Assembly (NCBI RefSeq): GCF_037042905.1
Contig: NC_087245.1
Span: forward strand, 26,660,501 to 26,724,500
DNA: 64,000 bases
Reading direction: 5' to 3'
Source of the DNA: Lytechinus pictus
Taxonomy: Eukaryota; Echinodermata; Echinoidea; Temnopleuroida; Toxopneustidae
Below, piece by piece: positions 46,973-57,930 of this stretch (position 1 is its first letter; each line of letters starts with the position of its first letter). The notes under the pieces were generated by a model. The model had not been told where the DNA came from. It saw nothing but the letters and a program-made list of their open reading frames with translations, and made no database searches. Position numbers and translations under genes: made by a program.

Positions 46973-49900
46973 ATAGGGTGACGAGATCATTCCATTAAAA
47001 GACAACCATTGGGGTGACGAATGGTTTCATGAATGACAACAAACAATTATAATGCCAAAATTATTTCACGAAAAGACAACCATTAAAATGAATGAAGTAC
47101 ATTTATTTCCAACGATAAAAGAATTAAAACATTTTTGAGAACTTCAACAAAACAATGGAGGTAGGAAGTCAGAAAGCACAGCTTGTGATGAGTGCACCGT
47201 GACACATACAAAAAATACTTAAAACATGAAAAATATTACCTAAACATAGGACATTACAAAATAATTAAGGGGAAAACAAAGGGGGGACAAACAAAAACAG
47301 GGCAATTTTATATAAAATACTAGTATATCAATTGAAACAGTAAATAAATCGTCAAAACAATGACAAAATGACAGGCAACAACCACAAGGATGACGATATA
47401 ATTTCATTAAAAGACAAGCAATAGGGGGACGAGATTATTTTATTAAAATACAAACAGTTCGGTGACGAAGTGATTTCATTAAATATCAACCAATTGGGTG
47501 ACGAAATGATTTCATTATAATGATAACCAATAGGGTGAGGAAATGATTTCATTAAAAGACAACCAATAGAATGTCAAATGATTTCAATAAATAACAACCA
47601 ATAGGGTGACGAAATGATTTGATTAAAAGACAAACAATAGAATGTCAAATGATTTCATTAAATGACAACCAAAATGGTGACGAAATTATTTTAAGAATAA
47701 TCAACTACCAATAGAATGACGAAATGATAGGCAACAACCAGTAGTGTGACGATATAATTTCATTAAAAGACAACCAATAGGATGACAAGAGGATTTGATT
47801 AAAAAAAAACCATTAGGGTGACGAATTATTTCATTAAAAGTCAACCAATAGGTTGACGAAATGATTTGATTAAAATACAACCAATAGGGTGACGAAATGA
47901 TTTCATGAAAATGATAACAAATAGGGTGACGAAATGATTTCATTAAAAGACAAACAATAGCATGACGAAATGATTTCATTAGATAACAACCAATAGGGTG
48001 ACGAAATGATTTTATTATAATGATAACCAATAGGGTGACGAAATGGTTTGATTAAAAGTTAACCAATAGAATGTCACATAATTTCATTAAATGACAACCA
48101 AATTGGTGACGAAATTATTTTAAAAATAATTAACTACCGATAGGATGACGAAATGGTTTCATGAAAAACAACAAACAATTATGATGGCAAAATGATTTCA
48201 TGAAAAGACAACCATTAAAATGAAGACATGACAGGCAACAACCAATAGGGTGACGAAATTATTTGATAAAAAACAACCAATAGGGTGAGGAATTATTTCA
48301 TTAAAAAACAACCAATAGGCCAACGAAATTATTTGATTAATAGGCAACCAATAGGGTGACGAAATGATTACATGAAAATGAAAACCAATAGGGCGACAAA
48401 ATTATTTCATTAAAAGAAAAACAATAGTATGACGAAACGAGTTCATGAAAATGACAACCGATAGGGTGATGAAATGATTCCATGAAAAGACAACCATTGA
48501 AATGACGAAATGACAGGCAACAACCAATAGGGTGACGAATTATTTCATTAAAAGACAAACAATAGCATGACGAAATGATTTCATTAAATAACAACCAATA
48601 GGGTGACGAAATTATTTCATTAAAAGACAAACAATAGCATGATTTGGTTAAAATACAAACAATTCAGTGACGAATGATTTCATTATAAGACAACCATTAG
48701 GCTGGCGAAATCATTTGATTAAAAGACAACCAATAGGGCGACGAAATGATTTCATTAAAAGACAAACAATAGCATAACGAAACGATTTCATGAAAATAAC
48801 AACCGATAGGGTGACAAATTTTTTCATTAAAAGACAACCAATAGGCTGACGAAATGATTTCATTAAAATACAAACAATTCGGTGACGAAATGATTTGATT
48901 TGAAGAAAAGCAATAGGATAGGATGACGAAACGATTTCATGAAAATGACAACCAATAGGGTGATGAAATGATTCCATGAAAAGACAACCATTGAAATGAC
49001 GAAATGACAGGCAACAACCAATAGGGTGACGAATTATTTCATTAAAAGACAAACAATAGCATGACGAAATGATTTCATTAAATAACAACCAATAGGGTGA
49101 CGAAATTATTTCATTAAAAGACAAACAATAGCATGACGAAACGATTTCATTAAATAACAACCAATAGGGTGACGAAATAATTTCATGAAAATGACAGCCA
49201 ACCAATAGGGTGACGAATTATTTCATTGAAAGACAACCAATAGGTTGACAAAATGAATTCATGAAATGACAACCAATAGGGTGACGAAATTATTTCATTA
49301 AAATAAAAAAATAGTATGACGAAATGATTTCATTAAATAGCAACCAATAGGGTGACGAAATGATTTCATGAAAATGACAACCAATAGGGTGACGAAATTA
49401 TTTCATTAAAAGACAAACAATATCATGACGAAACGATTTCATTAAATAACAACCAATAGGGTGACGAAATTATTTCATTAAAAGACAAACAATAGCATGA
49501 CGAAACGATTTCATTAAATAACAACCAATAGGGTGACGAAATAATTTCATGAAAATGACAGCCAACCAATAGGGTGACGAATTATTTCATTGAAAGACAA
49601 CCAATAGGTTGACAAAATGAATTCATGAAATGACAACCAATAGGGTGACGAAATTATTTCATTAAAATAAAAAAATAGTATGACGAAATGATTTCATTAA
49701 ATAGCAACCAATAGGATGACGAAACGATTTCATTAAATAACAACCAATAGGGTGACGAAATTATTTCATTAAAAGACAAACAATAGCATGACGAAACAAT
49801 ATCATGAAAATGACAACCGATAGGGTGACAAAATGATTTGATTTAAAGACAACCGACAGGCTAAAGAAATGATTTCATTAACAGACAAACAATTCGCTGA

Positions 49901-50870
49901 CGAAATTATTTCATTAAATAACAACTAATAGGGTGACAAATGGTTTCATTATAACAATAACAACCAATAGGGTGACGAAAAGATTAAAAGACAACCAATA
50001 GAATGACGAAATGGTTTCATGAATGACAACAAACAGTGATGATGGCAAAGTGATTTCGTGAAAAGACAATGACGAAATGATAGGCAACAACTAATAATGT
50101 GACGATATAATTTCATTAAACGGCAATCAATAGGGTGGCGAAATGATTTGATCACAAAACAACCAATATAGTGACGAATTATTTCATTGAAAGACAACCA
50201 ATAAGTTGACGAAATTATTCCACAAAATATTCAACCACAAATAGGGTGACGAAATGGTTTCATAAAAGACAACAACCAATAGGGTAACGAAATTATTTCA
50301 TGAAAAAGACAACCAAAAGGTGACGAAATTATTTCATTAAAAGACAGCCAATAGGCTGACAAAATGATTTGATTTATAGACAACCAATAGGCTGACAAAA
50401 TGATTTGATTTAAAGACAACCAATAGGGCTAAAGAAATGATTTTATTAACAGGCAAACAGTTCGGTGACGAAATTATTTCATTAAATAACAACTAACAGG
50501 GTGACAAAATGATTTCATTTTAACAATAACCAATAGGGTGATGAAATGATTTGATTAAAAGACAACCAATAGGGTGACAACATTATTTGAATGAAAAAAA
50601 GACCAAAAGGGTGAGGAATTATATCATTGAAATACAGCCAAAAGGCTGACGAAATGATTTGATTAAATTCATGAAAATGACAACCAATATAGTGACGATA
50701 TAATTTCATTAAAAGACAACCAATAGGGTGACAAAATGAGATCATTTAAAGACAACTAATAGACTGACAAAGTGATTTCATTAATAGATAAACAATAGGG
50801 TGATGAAATGTTTTTATAAAAAAACATAGAGGGTGACAGAATTATTTCATTAAATTATAACCAAAATTAG
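46973..50870. repeat. minisatellite of about 36-bp units (CCAATAGGGTGACGAAAT)
   Basis: The consensus unit is about GACAACCAATAGGGTGACG followed by AAATGATTTCATTAAAA, repeated on the order of 100 times with variants (TTATTTCATTAAAAGACAAACAATAGCATGACG; CAGGCAACAACC). An early cluster (46973-47095) is separated by about 250 bp of unrelated DNA from the main array (about 47390-50870). Longer duplicated blocks are visible at offsets of about 364 bp (49.1 versus 49.5 kb) and 494 bp (48.5 versus 49.0 kb). Because 36 is a multiple of 3, the - strand stays open in several places as a 12-residue FNEIISSPYWL-like repeat; this is probably not translated. Confidence 0.85.
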
Positions 50871-52122
50871 CCGTAAATAAAAATGTTAAGAAATTTATCT
50901 AAACATGTATCGTAATTTCTGTTATCATAGAAATGCCTTTGCCCAAATTCGAATAGTTTCCCAGCTTGTTATAAGGTCCACTCGAGATTTTCTATAGCGG
51001 CCATTTTGGAATTCAGCATGGCTGTCAATCCGATAAAAACAACCATTAGGGACATGTTTTTTTTTTTCAATATAAAGAATGGATGGAATTATGTTATGTT
51101 TCACCAGTTTTAATCATTTTAGATGCTTGTAACCAGGTGTGTATGTCACAATGTGTTGCATGATGATCCCCCACTTGAACTAAAAGTGTATTAAAATTTC
51201 GGACATCACAATCGAGTCATTTCACCATAATTTGAACATTCCACAATGGGCTAAAATGCAATACTTTATGGCGGTCATTTTAAGATTAAAATTGCGGATG
51301 ACGACATGGTCGGAAAATGGTACCAAATTTGTTTTTTGATTTAGCACCCCTGAATTGACAAAGTTAGCTAAAAATTGATTTTCGTACGATTATCTCATTT
51401 TATATTAGCCTCTGCTAACACATCAACTTCATTCAAACTCAGTTTATCTTCGATTTTACTATTGAGAATAAACGATTTTGCAACATTTCATTTTTAACAT
51501 CGCTGCCTATTTATCAGGACCTCACATGCCATAATTGTGAAGAGGAATAATCAAGCTTTTGAAAATTGAAATTATATCATGATGATGTCCACAGCAATAG
51601 GAAATTTATCCTGTAAAACGTGAGTTGCCTGTTTTTTTTTAAGGGTGTGCACAATATTTTGCCCCGTTCTGTCTAAAATTTGACTAAATTTTGATTTTAA
51701 GAAATTAATAAATAATAAGATGTTTCGCTGAGCGAAAGTTTGTTTTTGGAAATATATGATATTTTTCACCATGTAAAGCTTTAAATGCTATACTATGCAA
51801 AATAATTTGATATTCGAGATTGCAGATTGGAGATACCGTAGTAGGTACTAAAACTATTAGTACCTACGTGGCAATAGTAGGACGTGCAATTCACTTTCTC
51901 TGAAAAAATCAGGAAAATATCAGGAAAATTCTGTAAATTATACCAATACCGCGTTGTTAGTCTAAATTGTGCATTTGGAACATCGCTATATGGTCAAGTG
52001 ACAGGGTAAGCGAACATTTGTGGGCTTTTTAAGCACTTCACACTTACTTTATGTCGCAGGTCGCACCTATATACGCACCGTACTAACATTCAAATTTCCC
52101 GCCCTTTTACCAAAGGCCAATC
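50871..52122. other. spacer and probable 5' UTR of the retrotransposon
   Basis: No gene. It contains a 10-bp stem hairpin at 51841-51867 (GTAGGTACTA / TAGTACCTAC, 7-base loop). The 5' end of the retrotransposon should lie within the last few hundred bases, but neither it nor a target-site duplication could be located. Confidence 0.4.
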
Positions 52123-53553
52123 ATGGCGACTGGGCCGGCGGCATCCGAGCCGGACCACACAATAACGAGTACGGATGAAGATAATATTTGGATGATACAA
52201 AGACCACGTCGAAAAAAAAGCACTTCGTACCAACCAGAAAAAAGAAAAAGAGAAAAGAGTGACGAGATTACAATTGAAAATATTAATCAAAATGCATCGT
52301 CAGACTCTGACTCGAATACATCATATCGTACTCCAGGTTTTACTTCGACCAAAAGATTGTCTGATTTCAAGCTATTTATAGCACCTATAGATAGACAGAA
52401 GAAATTGAATTTAAGGAATATTGATCCCTTAAAAGTTAAAAGAGCGATCAGAGACGTGAGTTCACAACCAGTAGAGTTTATCAAACCAATTAGCACTGGG
52501 TTGCTGGTAAAGTGTATCAACCTAAAGCAAATGAAATCCATCGCACAGATGCAAAACATTGGTAATATACCAGTAAAGGTCACGGAAAGTAGGTCGGGAA
52601 TTAAAGGAGTGATATATGGTGTCCCAACTGAAACATCAGAAGAGGATATTCTTGAAGAATTGAGGGACCAGAAAGTGACAGCAGTAAAAAGAATAGTAAA
52701 GAAATATCAGAGAAACAAAAATGACAAAGAAAGAGAAGATGTTGATATCAATCAGCCTACTTTTATTCCCTTGAGGAGTGTGATTCTTACTTTTAGTCGG
52801 GCAGATCTCCCTCAGAATGTCAATCTAGGCTACCAGATGTTTATAGTAAAACCATATATCCCTCCTGTATTCAGATGTTTTAAGTGTCAAAGGTATGGTC
52901 ACACTGCTGATATATGTAGATCTCAGATTAGATGTGTTAGATGTGGAGATCACCATAATTTTGATCAATGCCCAAAGAAATTGACACCAATATGTGCCAA
53001 TTGTGGAGGTGAACACTCCGCTGCATTTAAAGGATGCCAGCAGGCAAAAAAAGCAAAAGAAGTACAAGAAATAAAGATAATAAGAAAGCTAACATATGCT
53101 GAAGCATCCCAGGTCTGGAAAACACAAAGTGAAAAAAGGGTCACACAGACAGTCACTGAAGATGCTAAAGAATGTTCCCAATCAGTACCTAAGTTAAGAG
53201 AAAAAACCAACTTAACAGATGACCAGAGTAAAGTTACAAATACACAGGTAGAAACAGTTTCAAGTGAACTACCTATGGAGACTAACCTCCCTGTCGACAC
53301 CCAACAAAGGGATACGCCACTGTCTGCAGTTAAAGACCAGGCTACCAGGTCAGCCGGTACATCGGCAAAGAACACCACACCTAATTTCATAAGTCTAGCT
53401 AGTGATGAGCAAATTGTTGTTTTTATATGTCAATTGATTATGTCATTAACTGAAGGGAGAGAAGAAGAAGAAATAAATGCTTTAATTTTAACCGCTGCAA
53501 GAAGATTGCGGCAACAAAAAAAGGAAATCATAACTCAACAACGCAGGAACTAA
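52123..53553 (+). CDS. retrotransposon ORF1, gag-like nucleic-acid-binding protein
   Basis: 476-aa protein presumed to coat the element RNA and act as a chaperone in the ribonucleoprotein. Seen: a basic, serine-rich N-terminus (about 1-75); a region resembling tandem RRM-like folds (about 80-240; VKCINLKQMKSI, GVIYGVPTETSEEDI, RSVILTFSRADLP); then three zinc knuckles at about 252-302: CFKCQRYGHTADIC, CVRCGDHHNFDQC and CANCGGEHSAAFKGC. The C-terminal 170 residues are polar and low complexity, ending LRQQKKEIITQQRRN. The ATG at 52123 (context AATCATGGCG) gives a full protein. The stop (53551-53553) overlaps the open frame of ORF2. Knuckle count and neighbour ORF2 place it in the I/Jockey-like group. 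Confidence 0.88.
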   Translation: MATGPAASEPDHTITSTDEDNIWMIQRPRRKKSTSYQPEKRKREKSDEITIENINQNASSDSDSNTSYRTPGFTSTKRLSDFKLFIAPIDRQKKLNLRNIDPLKVKRAIRDVSSQPVEFIKPISTGLLVKCINLKQMKSIAQMQNIGNIPVKVTESRSGIKGVIYGVPTETSEEDILEELRDQKVTAVKRIVKKYQRNKNDKEREDVDINQPTFIPLRSVILTFSRADLPQNVNLGYQMFIVKPYIPPVFRCFKCQRYGHTADICRSQIRCVRCGDHHNFDQCPKKLTPICANCGGEHSAAFKGCQQAKKAKEVQEIKIIRKLTYAEASQVWKTQSEKRVTQTVTEDAKECSQSVPKLREKTNLTDDQSKVTNTQVETVSSELPMETNLPVDTQQRDTPLSAVKDQATRSAGTSAKNTTPNFISLASDEQIVVFICQLIMSLTEGREEEEINALILTAARRLRQQKKEIITQQRRN

Positions 53554-56500
53554 CGCTTTCCTTGCCCTACTTTCCATTCTTCAATGGAATTCTCAGGGCT
53601 TACTAGGGCACGGACAAGAGCTACTTAATCATCTAAAAATAAATAAAGAATATGATTTAATTTGTGTTCAAGAAACGTGGTTTTATGATAATAGTTCACT
53701 TTGTATTCCAAATTATACATGCCTCCCAAGAAATAGGGAAGGTCAACGAAGAGGGGGTTGTGCAATATATATTCATGATAGGATTAAGTACGAAGATCCA
53801 ATCAATGATTCAAGTCTAGAATTACAACATGTGAACATATATGTCACCAATAAAAAAATATCTATCATCAACTTTTATAATCCATGCAAAAAATTAAACG
53901 AATCAATTCTAAACACATTGTTGAAGAATGTTAATGAAACAGATAACCTAATAATCTTAGGTGATTTCAACGCTCATAGTACCCTCTGGGGCAGTGACAA
54001 AACCGACAGAAATGGACAAGCCATTGAGCAATTTATATATGAGAATAACTTAATAGTATTGAATGATAAAACAGGAACTAGACTTGATCCTTGTACTGGA
54101 AAGCTTTCGTGCTTAGATCTATGTATGTCCTCCCCATCACTGGCCGGTAAGGCGATATGGAAGGTTATGGAAGATTCCTTTGGGAGCGATCATTTTCCAA
54201 TTATTATACAAATAACACTTGGAAAGAAAGGTAAAAATCATGAAAATCTAAGTAATCAGGCCAAAGATAACATGCCTCATGAACATATTTCTTTCAAGAA
54301 TGTTAACTGGCCCATATTTGCATACAAATGTGAAAATATCATAAAAAATGAAATAATTAAATCTGAAGATGGTATTAAGAACATTTTTTATTCATTTATG
54401 GAACGCTTGAAGGAATGTATTCATGAAGCAGTCCCGAAAAAAAGAAAGACGGGGAAAAATCCTGTCCCATGGTGGAACAAGGAATGTACTGAAAAGATTA
54501 AAGAAAGAAATAGAATAAGAAACCACCTATCAAGAAAAATCACACTTGATAGAATTAACGAATACAAAAAAAAGAAGGCAGAAGCCCAACGAGTTCTCCG
54601 GAAAGCGGAAAGAGAATATTGGCAAGCTTTTTGCAGAAGACTAGACAGATTCATGCCAGAGACAAAGATATGGTCATGTATAAAACGTTTAAATGGTGTA
54701 CCTGTCAAAAAATCACAAAATATGCCTATTTTGATTGAGAAAGGTAAAGCCATTACGTCCTTAACAGAGAGAGTAGAGATTTTTGGAACTTATTTCCAAT
54801 CCTTAGGACAAAAAAATAAAGATTCCAATAAAACATTAACCAAGGAAGTACAAAATTCTTTCTACCAAAATGAACATGTTATTAATGAACCTTTCTCGAT
54901 GAATGAATTTGAGAAAGCAGTTATATCTAGTAAATTTGCTGCTCCAGGAAAAGATAATATTCCATACATTGTATACGAAAATATGCCAAAAAGCACAAAA
55001 GAAATTATGTTGACCATTATTAATAGAATATGGGAATCCGGGGATATCCCGAGTTCTCTAAAACACTCAATTTTAGTACCAATCTTGAAATCTGGTAAGG
55101 ACTCAAAAAATGTTATCTCCTATAGACCAATATCACTTACATCTTGTTTTGCCAAAGTTATAGAGCGTATGATAAAAGACAGATTGCAATGGTACATGGA
55201 TAAAAATAACTTATTGCCTAATTTCATCAGTGGTTTTAGAAAAGGTCGTAGTACTACTGACAATATTGTTTTATTAGAAAATGACATTCAAAAATCTATC
55301 AATTGCAGTGAGCACACTCTTGCAGTATTTTTGGATGTCGAAAAGGCTTATGACAGTCTTTGGATTGATGGATTACTGTACAAACTCACTCAATGTGGTA
55401 TAGGAGGAAAAATGTTACATTTTTTAGAAAATTATCTAACAGAACGTACCTTTCAGGTAAGAGTTACAAATACTGAATCCAGAACATTTCAAATCCATAA
55501 CGGACTCCCCCAGGGGAGTGTTCTGAGTCCCCTTCTATATAATGTCATGATGAGAGATATTCCAATTGATCCTGAAGTGACATTATCCATATATGCTGAT
55601 GATTGTGCAGTATGGTTTTCTGGAAAAAATGTAGAGAATATTAGATTAAGGATACAAACTTATCTAGATGTATTATGTACCTGGTTTAAAGACTGGGGCT
55701 TCAATTTTTCTATTGAGAAGACTGTTCCGGTATTTTTTACTAAGCTTTCAAACGTTACCCCTCCAACAATCAAGTTTGAAGGGAGTATACTCACTTATAA
55801 AAATAATCACCGTTTCCTTGGAATGATATTTGATAGTAAATTGTCTTGGCATCCCCATATAGAGAACGTAGTTTCAAGAAGTAAAAGGAAATTAAATATA
55901 TTGCGAAGTTTAACAGGAACTAAATGGGGAAGTTCATCTAAGTCCTTACTTATGGTTTACAGGGCAATTATTAGATCAATTTTTGATTATGGTTGTCAAG
56001 CTTATGATAGTGCTCCAGTAACTACAAAAAAATTGTTAGACTCGGTGCAATATCAGGCACTCAGAATATGTGCTGGTGGGCTGCCATTAACATCGTTAGT
56101 TTCACTGCAGGTGGAAATGGGAGAACCCCCTTTAGATTTAAGAAGGCAAATGTTATCAAGCAAGTATAGACAAAATATAGAAAGACATAATAATCACCCA
56201 TTAATAACACGAATCAAACCATGCTGGCAGTTCGATTATCTTAAAGGTAAGAATGTTAGTAAACCGTTTGGTTACAGGCTCCAATCCAAGATAGGAAAAG
56301 AAATTAGTATCGAAAATATTATTTCTCCATCCTTTCCACCTTGGTTATTTTGTCCACCAGTTGTATCTACTGAATTGAGTTCACAAATCAAGAAATCGGA
56401 TCATCCAATACAATTACAACAATTGAGTTTGGAATTGATACATACAAAATGGTCACACCAACTCCATATATACACTGATGGATCCAAAGCCCCTGAAAAG

Positions 56501-57298
56501 GGGATTAGCTCAGCTGCTTTTTATGTACCTTATTTTTCCTGTTACCAAGGCAAAAGACTATCGAATTTCACGTCCTCCTATAGGGCTGAATTAATTGCGA
56601 TTGTTCTCGCACTGGAATGGATAGAATATTTAGATATATATACAGGTGTTGTTATTTTCAGTGATTCATTAAGTGCACTTTTATCTTTACAGAATCGGAA
56701 AGACGATCCTATCATTACAGAAATTCTAACTATTAGTACAAGACTCAAATATAAAGGTATAGAGGTATACCTGGAGTGGATCCCTGGTCACTGTGGAATA
56801 AAAGGAAATGAAATAGCAGACTCCTGCGCAAAAAAAGCTTTATCAAACAAAATAGAAATTCATAATCAAATAACATTATCAGAAATTATGCAACTTATTT
56901 CAAAAAGTTGTAAGATAATTTGGCAAGAAAGATGGAATAAAACTAACTCAGCACTGAAAGAATTGCAACCATCAGTGCTATCCACATATAAATGTAATCT
57001 AGGAAGACAGGAAACTGTACTCCATCGTCTCCGTTTTGGAGTCGCTGGTCTTAACCAAGATCTACTAAGATTAGGGATCCATCCAACAGGGTTTTGTGAT
57101 AGATGTCCTGAGGTAGAAACTGTCAGACATTATCTTTTACATTGTCCAAAATATATAATTGAAAGATCAATGCTCCTTGTAGAATTGAATGAATCACAGC
57201 CAGGACAAATAATGGAGTATTTAAAAAAAGATGACCCAGGGATACAGAAAGCATTTTTACGTTTCGTTTCAAGAACGAAACGTTTTAGTAAGGAGTGA
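53534..57298 (+). CDS. retrotransposon ORF2: endonuclease, reverse transcriptase, RNase H
   Basis: Open for 1254 residues (numbered from 53534). It nicks target DNA, reverse-transcribes the element RNA there and can remove RNA from the hybrid. Endonuclease: WNSQGL (18), QETW (E47), GDFNAH (143-148), SDHFP (218-222). RT: SYRPISLTSC, FRKGRSTTDN, motif A FLDVEKAYD (D601), motif B GLPQGSVLSPLLYN, YADD (687-690), thumb FLGMIFDSKLSW. RNase H: YTDGSK (D982), YRAEL, FSDSLSAL, HCGIKGNEIADSCA, so the acidic residues are all present. C-terminal CDRCPEVETVRHYLLHC (from 1188) is a CX2C..HX4C finger. The frame is +1 relative to ORF1, overlaps it by 20 bp and has no ATG before 54125, beyond most endonuclease motifs; a GTG at 53831 would lose the WN and QETW motifs. 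Initiation is therefore probably by reinitiation, frameshift or a non-AUG codon. Confidence 0.9.
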   Translation, partial: LNNAGTNAFLALLSILQWNSQGLLGHGQELLNHLKINKEYDLICVQETWFYDNSSLCIPNYTCLPRNREGQRRGGCAIYIHDRIKYEDPINDSSLELQHVNIYVTNKKISIINFYNPCKKLNESILNTLLKNVNETDNLIILGDFNAHSTLWGSDKTDRNGQAIEQFIYENNLIVLNDKTGTRLDPCTGKLSCLDLCMSSPSLAGKAIWKVMEDSFGSDHFPIIIQITLGKKGKNHENLSNQAKDNMPHEHISFKNVNWPIFAYKCENIIKNEIIKSEDGIKNIFYSFMERLKECIHEAVPKKRKTGKNPVPWWNKECTEKIKERNRIRNHLSRKITLDRINEYKKKKAEAQRVLRKAEREYWQAFCRRLDRFMPETKIWSCIKRLNGVPVKKSQNMPILIEKGKAITSLTERVEIFGTYFQSLGQKNKDSNKTLTKEVQNSFYQNEHVINEPFSMNEFEKAVISSKFAAPGKDNIPYIVYENMPKSTKEIMLTIINRIWESGDIPSSLKHSILVPILKSGKDSKNVISYRPISLTSCFAKVIERMIKDRLQWYMDKNNLLPNFISGFRKGRSTTDNIVLLENDIQKSINCSEHTLAVFLDVEKAYDSLWIDGLLYKLTQCGIGGKMLHFLENYLTERTFQVRVTNTESRTFQIHNGLPQGSVLSPLLYNVMMRDIPIDPEVTLSIYADDCAVWFSGKNVENIRLRIQTYLDVLCTWFKDWGFNFSIEKTVPVFFTKLSNVTPPTIKFEGSILTYKNNHRFLGMIFDSKLSWHPHIENVVSRSKRKLNILRSLTGTKWGSSSKSLLMVYRAIIRSIFDYGCQAYDSAPVTTKKLLDSVQYQALRICAGGLPLTSLVSLQVEMGEPPLDLRRQMLSSKYRQNIERHNNHPLITRIKPCWQFDYLKGKNVSKPFGYRLQSKIGKEISIENIISPSFPPWLFCPPVVSTELSSQIKKSDHPIQLQQLSLELIHTKWSHQLHIYTDGSKAPEKGISSAAFYVPYFSCYQGKRLSNFTSSYRAELIAIVLALEWIEYLDIYTGVVIFSDSLSALLSLQNRKDDPIITEILTISTRLKYKGIEVYLEWIPGHCGIKGNEIADSCAKKALSNKIEIHNQITLSEIMQLISKSCKIIWQERWNKTNSALKELQPSVLSTYKCNLGRQETVLHRLRFGVAGLNQDLLRLGIHPTGFCDRCPEVETVRHYLLHCPKYIIERSMLLVELNESQPGQIMEYLKKDDPGIQKAFLRFVSRTKRFSKE

Positions 57299-57867
57299 TG
57301 TACTATTTTAATATTGTATTGTCTATAAGAAATATGAATGGATATGCTTGTACAAGTCTAATGTGAAAAGAAGAAAAAATATATATATATACATAATAAT
57401 GTATGATATAATATATACAATATGATATATTCTGCACATATAACTAACAAAGCCCACAAGTGTTTTCGCCTTGTTGTTGTTGTTGTTTAAAAAAAAGAAA
57501 CAAATTATTTTAATGTTTAACCCATCTGTAAGCACAGGTACACTAGCGCCCCCTCGTCTATGCATGGGTGACCTAGGCATTTATGTCCGAAAAATCGGCA
57601 CAATGTACCGTGCTGACCGGTATGATTGCATCTTTGAAAGGGCAGGGCAAGCGCAACTAGTTGGAACTGAGCTGAAGATAGCGGTTTGTTTTTGGTGAAG
57701 TTTTGTTTATATGCCATTTTGACAAGAGTTACTGCAAACTTTTGTACATATCATAATTATCCTCTTTCATATCAGAAGGATACAAAAAAAATATTTTATA
57801 TATGTATACATCATATTGGTAATAATATTATTATGTGAGAAGTGAGATTTTTTATTAATAATGTCAA

Positions 57868-57899
57868 TGGCGACAATAGTCAAATATGACTAATCGCCA
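57868..57899 (+). other. 3'-terminal hairpin of the retrotransposon
   Basis: TGGCGACAATAGTCA pairs with TGACTAATCGCCA around an AATA loop (one bulged base). It lies just before CTCAAACCAACAT and the (AAG)n tail. I-type elements commonly carry a 3' structure recognised by the RT; that role is inferred. Confidence 0.6.
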
Positions 57900-57930
57900 C
57901 TCAAACCAACATAAGAAGAAGAAGAAGAAG

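Larger units (their letters stand above)
52123..57930 (+). mobile_element. apparently intact I-group non-LTR retrotransposon
   Basis: Carries a gag-like ORF1 with zinc knuckles and an ORF2 with apurinic-type endonuclease, reverse transcriptase and RNase H, the domain order of the I superfamily (I, Nimb and relatives). The 3' region ends in a hairpin (57868-57899) and an (AAG)n tail (57913-57930), as expected for target-primed insertion. No frame break was seen in either ORF, so this may be a young copy. Stated start is ORF1's ATG; the 5' UTR extends further upstream. Confidence 0.85.

Noticed and set aside
46973-50870. CRISPR array
   Set aside because: Units are contiguous, variable and without unique spacers, in an animal genome; it is a minisatellite.
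53512-53522. Classical -1 slippery site A-AAA-AAG for ORF1-ORF2
   Set aside because: A -1 shift would enter the wrong frame; ORF2 is +1 relative to ORF1.
53831-53833. GTG at 53831 as the ORF2 start
   Set aside because: It would remove the WN and QETW endonuclease motifs that are encoded in the same open frame upstream.
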